This document shows positions 26,801 to 38,600 of a stretch of 64,000 nt of DNA, one piece after another. Within the stretch, counting starts at the first letter, position 1. Every line of letters starts with the position of its first letter. The position numbers and the translations under genes were made by a program. This DNA comes from Gambelia wislizenii (Eukaryota; Chordata; Lepidosauria; Squamata; Crotaphytidae). A model generated the notes under the pieces. It was not told the origin of the DNA. It searched no databases and saw nothing but the letters and a program-made list of their open reading frames with translations. The stretch is taken from NCBI GenBank assembly GCA_030847615.1, contig JAUMIR010000001.1, positions 251,041,187-251,105,186 of the forward strand. The letters run 5' to 3'.

Positions 26801-29602
26801 TATGCCACCACCATTCTGAGTAATTCTGTGGAGTCTCTTGATACTGATGTCAGGCCAAAGGGCATAGCTCTGTCTTGGAAATATCAACTGTGACAGGCAA
26901 ACCTCAGATACCATCTGCAGTTGGGTATGAGGGACACACAAAAGTTATTTTACAGAGATCCACTGCGGCTGGGATATTTTTAAATATCTGCCACTGTGGA
27001 CCACAAGGTGTAATACTGTAGAATAAATCTGTTGAATCATTTTAAACTCCAGAATTATCACTGGACATGAAAAAGGAACTAAAACACCAACTGTGGAACA
27101 GCTTACTAGAATCATTTAAAACTCCAGAATGATCACTGGACATGAAAAAGGAACTAAAACAACAACTGTGGAACAGCTCTGGTCTGATGGAGCTGCTCTA
27201 TGGCTTCACTTTCCAGTAGGTATTAGATAACTCCGATGGCTGCCTGGTGGGGTTTGGAGATCTTGGGAAGAAAATAAAAATAACCTGGGGCTGTCTGCCA
27301 AACTTCAATGAACATATCATATATATAATATCCTAGAATTCAGCATATGAAACAGTTTTTGTCCGGTTGTGTGCATAATCCTTGAGATAACTCCCCACTG
27401 TTAGTCACAAGTGAATGACATCAGGAGGAAAACTGCTTTATTGTTATATTTTGAAGTCAGAAACTGAGGCAAAACTGAAGAATGGAAGATTGGAGTCCTG
27501 GCTAAAGCTGCTAGGGCAGAATCACTTTGCTCTGTATCAGGAACACTGCTGGAAAACCAAGGTAACAGCTGCAGTAGCTTTTATTTCCTGTCTACTTTCC
27601 TGGAATTTCATGAGACAGCTTTCCCCAACTTTTTGTCCTCTAGATGTGCTGACCCATGCCTCAGGACCCTCTTATATCAACTCAAGGTTGGATCTACATG
27701 GGGAGGGCAAGATGGGCCCTTCCTCTAGAAAGAATCAATGTGATTAGCTTTTGCGTGAAACCCAGAGAGAGGGGCTAAACCAAAGATATTGGAATCTTCT
27801 CAAGAAGATACAGAAGAATGTACATCCTCCTGCAATATGTTGACCTAGTTCTATCTTTAAATATCAACCAGGGTTTTAGACAAGTCTGAAATAAGATATA
27901 CATATACCTTTTTAAAAATCATTTTGATGGATCTGCCATGTTTCTATGGCCATAAGCCAAATTAAAGCTGTTTTAAAACCCAGAGATGATTTTTCTTATC
28001 ATTACCATTTAATTCCAGTACCATACCATTTTAACTGAATAGCCATACTGAAGTGAAAAATTGGTAGCACGAAGAAGGAAACTTGTGAATAAAACATATT
28101 TAAATGAACCTACTAGGTCCCCAGATGTATTTGCATTGGTTATCTCTCCTCTTGCACTCTCCATTATAGCAACGTCCCTAAATAAAAACAATTTATATAA
28201 ATAGATTTGTACATTTGCCTTTCTCCCTAAAAAAACAAAACAAACAAACAAAAAACAAACACACACCTGACACTGACATTAAAGAACTGCCTTACTTTAT
28301 TAGCAATCTACAATAAAAAAATTATAAATCAATACTGCCTTGCTCCCAAAAGGAATGGAGTGTTCTAAGCAATTTTCCTGGACAAGTTTCCTTAAGGGAA
28401 GAGTACTGGAAAGACAGCTCTGTATTCCATTTCCAGTAAGATGGAAAATGCAAATGAGCTTTTTGTTCACTAAAGAACACACTACAATCTGTGAAAAAAT
28501 GGTTTCTTTCACACAGATAGATTCACATGCTAGATTATCAGACAGGTCCTCTTACCCCGTTTCTGTCTCTCTACCCATCCTCCTGCCCCACTCCCATATC
28601 TGCTATGGAATAAAATAAAAATGTTCGCACACCTACATTCTAGTGAGACAGAAACAGCTCCCTCTCCCGTTGGCTAGCCGGGAGTAAATGCAGCTGTTGT
28701 AAAGCTGCATTTACAACCCAGAAAGCAAATCCCACCCCCGTTCTCATGAGAAAACGATCACGCCGGAAATTTAAAAATAAAAGTTTAAAAAATGTTTAAA
28801 AGTACACCAAGCACAAAAACACATTTTTAAAAATCCCAAGTAACCTGGGGAGGGGAAGAAAAGTGTGCCACTTACCTTGATGTCCTGATCTCATCCGGAA
28901 GCCTTTAGCACAGATCTGCCCCAGTGACTGTCATCACACTAGCATAACAGGAGAAGAATGAGCTGCCTTTCAGACCACCCGTGATTCCGTGACAGAAATG
29001 GAACGGGTGGTCTATTCACGACTTTTCCCTGTGAATACTATAAATCGGAAGCAGCACGGGGGCAGCGTGGGACAGGGATGACATCGTCTGAAAGGGAAAC
29101 CCTTTCTCAACCCTGTTCCATGCCTGCCACAGAGTAAAACGCCCGTCTGATAATCTCCATGGACTCCGGTAAAAACTGTTGTAAGCATGTCAGTGAATAC
29201 TCAAATATCTTGCAAATGCAAAACAGCTTGTCAGGCTGTTTTTCAAGCTTCTTGGGAACAGGTCTTAAGTTATGAAGAGAAATTTGAAGGGAGAAAGAAA
29301 AGAGTGTTCTGGAGAGAGTTCCAGCCAGACAAGGAATATAGGCTAGATGCTGCTCCTAATAACTGCTGATAATGGACCATGCACATAGGGGTATTCAGTG
29401 AATAGTATTCTTTGGACAATATTACAGGAACAATTATGAGGGAAACAATGAAAGGGACAAATTAATTAGGAATATGACATTTACATATACTCAAGTCTTC
29501 TACTTATTTAAAGAATTTGTATCCCACTTCCTCTCACCGCCACCCCCATGGCTAACAGTGTAGCAACAATTAAAACAACATAACACCATCAAAGCAATGA
29601 AG

Positions 29603-29639
<37 letters not shown>

Positions 29640-32600
29640 TAAAAAGTATAGTTCATCAAATCACAAAGTAAAATAAGAGAAGTGTTTAAAGGCTTACATA
29701 CCTGATTTGAATCACAAGCAAATCCATCTTGCTTATGAAGATTTGGTGGGCACTGAAAAGCAAAAAGGCTTCAATAAGAACAAAACTTTGAACTACGAGA
29801 GCATACATTTGGTATACAGTCAGACCCTTGTATCCACAGAACCAGTATCTGTGATTTCAGTTATCCACAGGACAGAAAACAGGGACACATACCATAGAGT
29901 CATGCTAGGCATCTTCTAGGTTGTCCAGGACAATTCTATGGTATGTTTTTACTGGAAGTCCTTTATTTTAATAGGGTTTGCTGTTATCTGTGGTTTTCAG
30001 ACTTCCATGGTAAGTCTGGAAACTAAACCCCTGAGGGTACGGGGGTCTGATTGTATAGCCTGATGAAAGAACCTAAGAGAGCAATGGGGCAAGAACATTA
30101 TGATTTTCTGTATCCATAATTTCAATCGAGCTTTAAGAGTGGTTTGGAAATGGAAACTGCCTTCATTACCTGCTGGGATTAACTACAGAGTTTTTAACTC
30201 TTTCCTTGTCTAGCGCAGCGAGAAGCTAGACAGGTTGTGTTAAAATACCATTAATGCCCTTTTCCTCTATCCCAGAAAAGTTCAGATTGGAGCCAAGCAA
30301 GCATGTGACCATGGAGATTAGGAAAAACAGAAAAAGCTTTATTTTTTAGTTCAAGCCCTTAAGGTTTAGCATGGAAGAACATCTAGTCTCCTCCAGGAAT
30401 TCAGCTTAAGGTTACAGAATACATTCAGTCATAGTACCAAAATGAATCATAAAAACTAACGCAATCTAGCTAGACGGTCCCTAAGCTAAGAATAATAGTA
30501 ACTTACATTTTTGATGTCCATTATCATCAGTTCATGTTCCAATGGGGATGCCTAAGCCAGGCTCATCCTAGCTGGCCTAGTTCAGTCTCTGGAGATGGAA
30601 TTCAGAGTTCTTTTAAATAGAAGTCTCCTCCTGAGCCTTCAGATACCATTTAGGGCCCTTTGATGTTATCAGGCCCATGAGGGAAGTCAGTTTTCCCCAA
30701 CCTCCATTATCATGCTGGTCTAAATATATGTCTCAAGCAGGATCCCAAGGATGGGTCCCAAGCATGTGGCTCACAACAAAGGCATGTGTCTCTTCATCTG
30801 GCCCCAGCCATGTGGCACAGAACAAAGGGGTTCAGAAACTCAAAAGTCTTTGTGGTCAGATTTGATTGGTTCTGCATTGCCAAATCTGACTGGCTCTCCA
30901 GTCAGGTGATGTGATGTCATGTTTAGGAAATGAGGGGTCCCACCCTTTACAATACCTGTTGCTATGAAAACCCATGAGTGGAATTTTCCAATGCTGACCT
31001 GCAGGTTTTGAAATTAACTCTCCATGATAGCTGGTAAGGCCATTATGACAGAGGGCAATGGGAATGTGGCCCTGCTGTTTCTTTGGGACCATTTGATCCA
31101 ATCAACCACCTCTTCCTGGATAGACTGCTGACAATGGGCTCAGGACAGGTTTTCATTACAACTGTGTGTATAATCAAACAAAAAAACAAACAAAAACCCC
31201 AACCTCTCTGGGATCAAACTCATAATGTTCTGGCTTGTAGTACTGGCATTTAAACACCGCGCCACCAGAGCTCACTATTCAGATCCCTTTACTGAATGGA
31301 AGTGTTTTCCAATAAATAAATAAATAAATTTCCACTGCTTTTCTATGGTGCCACACACCACAGTGTTACTTTTAAAAATTATTTTTAATTATTTTTAAGG
31401 TAACAGTATAATAGCGCTATGACATCATGACATAATAATGAGTACAAATAAATGGTTTTTAAACCTGAAACAACTGACTAGCATGATAAGCATCTTTTGT
31501 TTTATACAGGAGAAAGCTATCAAAAATGTTGAGGGATGATGTGGTCTGTTTCTCTTCCTGTGCCAACTCTTGCAATGAGAGGTCTGGGCAATGATGGGTA
31601 TGCCATAACAACATTGTGCCATAATATAGCATTATTACAGCTATATATTTTTAAAAATGTGATTGGAAAACAAATCACAAAGTGTAAGGCAGGGTAAATG
31701 GGTGGTGATTTTCGCATTAATGCAGATGAAAAAACCTGCATTATTACAGCGCAATTCAGCTATCATTGCGAGTATAGCTGAAGCAGTTTTTGAATGGTAT
31801 AACAGCATGGTGTTATAAAGATCTAACTTTAAAAAAGATCTTTTAAATGTCAACAGTGTGATGTGGCAGCTAAAAAGGCCAATGTGATTTGGGGCTGCAT
31901 CAATAGAAGTATAGTGTCTAGATCAAGGGAAGTAATAGTGCCGCTCTATTCTGCCTTGGTCAGGCCTCACCTAGAATACTGTGTCCAGTTCTGGGCACCA
32001 CAATTCAAAAATGATATTGACAAATTGGAGTGTGTCCAGAGGAGGGCGAATAAAATAGTGAAAAGTCTGGAAACCATGCCTTATGAGGAAAGACCTAGGG
32101 AGCTGGGTATGTTTAGCCTGGAAAAAAGATGGTTAAGGGGCGATATGATAGCCCTGTTTAAGTATTTGAAGGGGTGTCACATTGAGGATGGAGCAAGCTT
32201 ATTTTCTGCTGCTCCAAAGACTGGAACACAGAGTAATGAATGCAAGCTCCAGAAACCGGGATGGCGGGGTCTCCTTCCTTTAAACAGAGGCTGGATGGCC
32301 ATCTATCAGGGATGCTTTGATCATGATTTCCTGCATGGCAGGGGGTTGAACGGGATGGCCCTTGTGGTCTCTTCCAACTCTACAATTCTATGATAACTCT
32401 TATAAGGATCTAACGAAGCTGCCTTGAATCCCATCTTGGAAGAAAGGTGGGATATAAGTTCAATAAATAAATAAATAAAATTAGGGAAACTTTTCAGCAG
32501 CCTCAAGAGGATACTGGCAGAAGCTAGGGACAAAAAAGTCACCTTTCTATTGGTGTCTTTCTGAACCCAAGCATTCAAATGTGGTATCTCAGATGTACAA

Positions 32601-35600
32601 ACATTTTCAGAAACTAGAGGCACTTGCTTTTCTGGAAAGCACAGTAGAGAATTAATTTCCTGAACCTCTCTCCTCAAGCTGTTTTTTGGTTCAAGCTGAA
32701 AGGTGCTTAGTGTTATCATTGTAAACAAAACTATGTTAATTGTTGTACAAAGTAGTATGGAAAACATTAGAAGGGTTTAATTACCTGGCCGGAGTCCCCA
32801 GTACAGATCTCTGTAATATCACAATCATTTACTGCTTCACGACACTCAGATCCTCGAGGAATAAACTGGAAGTAAAAAGATTTTTTGTCTTTAAAAAATG
32901 AACTCAAAATATTCAAGCATCATGTTTTAAAACATTAGCAGAAAAGGTGATTTCATATAAAAGTGTATCTTTCACATTTGGTAGGAAAAAGTGGGGGCAT
33001 GTTTTTGACTCAATGTGATAATAAAAGAACAGGTTAAGCAACTTCTTTCTCCCTGTTACCTTCTACAGTTGTCCCTCTGTATTCACAGATTTGGTATCCA
33101 CGGATTTTTAAGTATTCACGGCTTGAAAATAGTCTTTAAAAATAATAATTCAAAAAGCAACCTTGATTTTGCCATCTTATGTAAGGGACACCATTTTGCT
33201 ATGCCACTGCATATAATGGGACTTGAGTATCCATGGTTTTTGGTATCCCCGAGGGGTCCTGGAACCAAACCCCAGCAAATATGAAGGGACAACTGTACTT
33301 CCAGTGGCAACCTCCAAGGTTCTTTTTTCAGATTTTGAAATAAAGTCCTGTCCCAAAAGCAGAGTTTTTGTTCCTGTATCTTTGTTGTTCCTGCATGCCT
33401 TCAAGTCATTTCTGACTTATGGCAACCCTAAGGCAAACTTATCAAGGGGTTTTCTGTTGGGGTTTAGCAAACATTGCACATACACTCACTGGTAGTTAGA
33501 CTCTCAGGGAGCCTAGGAAAGCATGTTGATGGGAACTTTCTGCTTGTTTGTTTACACCAACTCTCTTCCTGGGTCACTTTGTTCTCTGTGGTCGCATGTG
33601 CACATTCTTCTTCCTGCCTGCCTCCATGAAGCATGTGGTGAGAAGGACTCTCCCTGAGGGAGATACTCCAGCTTTCTGACACTATGTAGAACTCCCTATT
33701 TTTCCTTCCTTTTCTCAAGAAGCTGAACCTGTGTGATAATGCACAAATATTGTGAATAAAACTACTTTTATAATCTTTATGAGAAAGGCTAAGATTGATT
33801 TCTTTCTCTGCTAGATACTGTGTGGTGGGGAGTGGGCTGGGTACTATTTCAACTTCTGCCAGCATATCAGATGCTCTGCTAGAGAGATCCACTAAATCTC
33901 TCATATTTTGCAATATGTTATGTGGCGCAAGCAAGAACAGTTAAACCAGGTTGTTTAGGCTTTTGTTTTTCTTTTGTGCATTTTTGATAGCATTTGTTCC
34001 CTCCCTTTGTTTCCCTTTTGAAACAAATTTTTTCTCTTATTTTTGGGCTGTTGAGCTCTTTTTTCTGAATTGCCAAGCAAGTGAAATGTCTTTACCGAGA
34101 GAAAGAAATCTGCTTAGCAAGCCAGTAAAGCTGACTAGTAATGATTATAGCCAATGGAAGCATAGATTAGTGATTTTTAAAGTACTGTACAAGTTGTTTA
34201 TGATTCAATTGGGAAGGCAAAAACAGGAGGAGAAGGTGCCCTTACTTGGGAGTGAAAGGATACCCTAGCACAGGACGTTATATACAATTCTTTGGAGAAA
34301 AATCAGCTAATTTATGTCACAGGCTGTACCATAGCTAAACACATGCTAGTTAAACTTCAAAGGACATTGGTATATACATGTGTAAAGTCCCAGGCAATTT
34401 GGGTTGGGGCACTAATGAGATTGAGGCTTGATTCCAAGAAAGATTGTGAAACACATATTGCCAAATTGATCACAATCTTTGATAAGTTGAACTTAAATGG
34501 ATTTGAACTTAATGATGAGCAAAAGGTCTGTTTACTAACTGGAATTTTAGGAGAGTAATTCAATTCTTTCACCTCTGTAGTGGACGGGCTAAGCTCTGTT
34601 AATTTTGAAGAATCTCTGCAACATCTTATAAGGGAATGCATTTAGCAAAATAGTTCAGGTATTCTCTTTGCTAAAATCCAAGTGGCTCAAATTACTTGGT
34701 CAGCAGAAAAGACAGATGAAAGGCTCCGCCCAAGAACTAATCAGAGCTTTGTTGCTAAAACTGTGACAAAAAGAGTCACATTGCAAAGAACTGTACCCTC
34801 TCCAGAGAGGCATTAGATCTCAAAGTATTCACTTCGCAAGACAAAAGCAGCATAGCTCCACTAATTTTAGTAACAGGTCTCACAAAGGAAGACCTGTTAA
34901 AAGCAAAGATTCTGGCAACTGATGAATACAATCAGGAATCAGATTCTTGGATTTCTAGTAATTTTAGACTCTGGCTGCACCAGTCACAGCACATTTTCTG
35001 ATGATTGCTTTGATACAATTAATAGAAATGCCAAAGGAAAGACTCAGGTTGCTAGTGGTGAATTGATGCAGATCCTGGGATCAGGACATTGTATTCTAAA
35101 TTGCAAACTACCTGATGAAATTATGCAGAATGTGGCAGATAATGTCTTGCTTATTCCTGATTTATACTGTGACATGTTATGTGTGTCTTGTTTAGATAAA
35201 AAAGGATTTGAAAGTATTTTAAAGGAGGACAGTGCACAATTACTAAAAATTATATTGTGTTTACTCAAGCATTTGAAAATAATGGTGTGTGTGAACTAAG
35301 CCATTCAGCTCAACAAACAAATGTGGCTCAAGCACAGGAGGATGAGAACAGCCTCCATCTATGGCACAGGTACCTTGGGCATCATGATCCAAAGGCAATT
35401 GTTCAACTACAGAATGCAAGGAGAAGATAACATGTCCTAATGGCAATCTGTGTTGTTTTAACATACTGTGAAGGAGGTGGGTGGTAGTGGCAAAAACTCC
35501 TCAAGAAAAGCATTCGCGGTTTTTCCTGGAGTTTTTTTTTTTTTAAAAAAAACACTGAGGGAAATGCACACCCTTGATCATTAAGACAATCACATGGATT

Positions 35601-38600
35601 GTTGTGTGGTCTGGAGGGGGAAGAATGGACCTTCTGATTGGTTGGGGGTGCACAGGCCTGATCCTGCACTTACCCTTTTTTTTTGACAGGTGCAGTGCAG
35701 CCCTGGGGAGAGGGAAGAAGAGGAACTGGGGAAGGGAGGACAGCTCCCTCCTCCTCTCTTCCCACAGGTGCCCTCAGTGTCACAGTTGCAGGGATCAAAG
35801 AAGGGAAGATGGCTCCTTCCTCCTCTCTCCCTACAGGCACCCTCGGTGCTGCCATCACAGGAATTAGAAGGGAGGATGGCTTCTTCCTCCTCTCCCCCCC
35901 TGCAGGTGCCTGTGTTGGTTCCGTCAGAGAGATTGGGGAGGGATGATTGCTCTCTCCCCCACTCCCTCCCACACACGCACCCTCAGTGCTGCTGTTGTGG
36001 GGATCGGTGAAGGGAGAATGGCTCCATCCTCCTCTCCCCCACCCCCCAGCGGGCACCTTCAGTGCAGCCATCACAGGGATCAGGGAAGGGAGAAGGGTCC
36101 CTCCTCCTTTCCCCTTCCCCGTGGCCACCATCATTGCGAAGCTTATGGGGGCAAAAAAATTAAGAGAAATTGTAGCTGCTGCGATTTGACATTATTGTTG
36201 AGCAATCTGTTTTTGGGCGGCTCATATAGACAGGCCCATAGTGACATATGTGGTCCATTTAATGCGCCCTTGCTTGGCAGAAACAGATGTGCTTTAATTT
36301 TTGTGGATGATTTTTCAAGGTATTGTGCTACCTACCTTCTGAAGGAGAAAATTCAAGCCCAGGAGATGCTACAGAAGTAACATTGGTGAGAAAAATGGTA
36401 CAATGAGTAGAATGGTAAGAACTGAGTTTTGAGAGGACACCAAAAGCTACTGAAACAGATTGTAGCGATGAGTTTCTTGCATATCACACACAAGCTTTCC
36501 TGGAAGAGTATGGCATTTTGCACAGGAGAAGTGTCAGCCACACTCCTGAACTGAATGGGATTGCTGAGAGAAAGCTGAGATCACTCTTGGAGATGACAAT
36601 GTTCATGCTGCAGATGCTCATCTTCCCAGCAAACTCTGGGGTGACTCCATCATGTCTGTAACATATCTCTAGAATAGACTGCCAACTAAAGGCACCACAC
36701 AAAGACCATTTCAAACATGGCATGGCAGAGTGCCAGACATGCAGCACATTAGAACCTTTGGTAGCATTGCCTATGAATACATACCAAAACAGAGATGACA
36801 CAAACTAGATGCCAGAACTGAACAGACTATTCTAATTGGCTATGCCCCTGGAAACAAAGGGTATAGAATAATGAACTGAAGTTACTACTAGACAGGTGGT
36901 CCACTTTGATGAATGAAACATAGTTGATAACAGAGTAGCTGTGATAGATTTTCCAGAGGAACAAGAGGCTATATTAGACTTCTCACAAGAAGAGGAGACT
37001 ATGATGAAATTTGGGACACCACAAGCAGCTATGCATCCTTCTCCTCAACAAAGAAATGAGGTGGTTGCTACAGAAAGCTAGCTAGAGACAGAGAGAGTAC
37101 CTGAAGAGAAGGGGATGCAGATGAGTTTGACCTGATGACTGAGCTGGAGGAAGCTTCAGAGACAGATCAGGTCCCAGAACAGGTTCCTAGGTGGTCAGTG
37201 TGACCCAACAAAAGTGTACCAGCTCCATGGTTGTCCTTCCTTACAAGTGCTATCTAATGAACCATCAAATTTAGTAGAAATTAAACATATGCCTGTCAAA
37301 CACAGCACCATAAGACTGCTCCTTAGTTTTGCTGCTTCCAAACACATGGATGTCAGACACCTTGAATTGAAAAATGCATGGAATGAGAAAATAGATGAAA
37401 TGTTGAAGCAATTAGGCTTTAAGCAAGAAGAAACAGACCAATGCCTATATACCAGAACAAAAGATGAACATTCAACCTATATTCTGACTTATGCTGATGA
37501 TTTGATTATAGCCATTCAGAGAAATAAAGACTACACAGAAGTTGTAAATCACCTCAACAAGGGGTTTGAACTGAAGGAATTAGAAAATGCTGCATACTAC
37601 TTAGGAATACAGATATGAAGAGAAGGAGATGGTTCTTTTCTCCTAAGATAAAAAACAAAAGATTGGTGAACTTTTAGAAACTCTAGAGCTCCAAGATGCC
37701 TAATACTGTAGCAACGCCCATGGTGACAGACTTTCTTAAAAATAATGAAGAAAGTGTTTTTCTGCCAAGCAACTTTGGTAGAACAGCAACATGAAAACCT
37801 CTGTATTTATCTACTAATACAAGACCTGATATTGCTTCTGCTGTGAGGATTCTGAGCAGAAAAATTAATGTACCCATAAAGAAGGATTCGGTAGGAGTGA
37901 AAAGAATGGCTAGATACTTAAAAGGGACTGTGGACTTTAAATTGAAACCACCAGCCAGCAATAACCCAAAACTTGTATGCTACAGTGATGCAGACTGGGC
38001 TGGAAATAATGCAGATTATCATTCTACCAGTGGTTTCCTATTTTTGTATGGAAATAGGCCTATTTCTTGGACCAGCCATAAACAAGTAATAGTAGCTCTG
38101 TCTTCCAGAGAGGCAGAATACATAGCTGCATCAGAGGCATATGGAGAACTGCTATGGCTTGATCAGCTGTTACGTGACTTTGGAATAAATGAACAAAGGC
38201 CAATTCAAGTCATGGAAGACAACCAAGAGCTTCATTAGACTTTCTCAAACAGAGAAGATGCTGCCACATAGAAAGCACATTGAAGTAAGATACAACAAAG
38301 TGTGTGAGCTGACAAAGAAGGAATATTCAAGATGGCCTACTGTCCAACAAATGAATTGACAGCTGATATTTTGACCAAGATTTTACCGAGAGACTAATTC
38401 GAGAACCTGCAAGTCAAGATGGGTCTTCAAGGGTACATGCATGGTTGAGAGGGATGTTGGATTTTAGCAACCTTTGCATGCATATTCACTGGTAGTTAGA
38501 CTCTCTAGGAGCCTAGGAAAGCATGTTGATGGGCACCTCCTGTTTGTTTGTTCACACCAACTCTCTTCCTGGGTCACATAGGCATTCCCTTCTCTGGGGT

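Noticed and set aside
28009..28266. 85-residue minus-strand frame
   Set aside because: It covers a real exon in the wrong frame; splice phase and cysteine pattern support the other frame.
31863..32393. 176-codon open frame as a host gene
   Set aside because: It is the C-terminal part of a CR1 LINE.
33464..33934. 156-codon minus-strand frame
   Set aside because: Antisense of the copia 5' LTR; no coding pattern.
35574..36380. Open frames rich in Ser/Pro/Gly on both strands
   Set aside because: Products of the minisatellite inside the copia element; only the last part of the plus frame is integrase.
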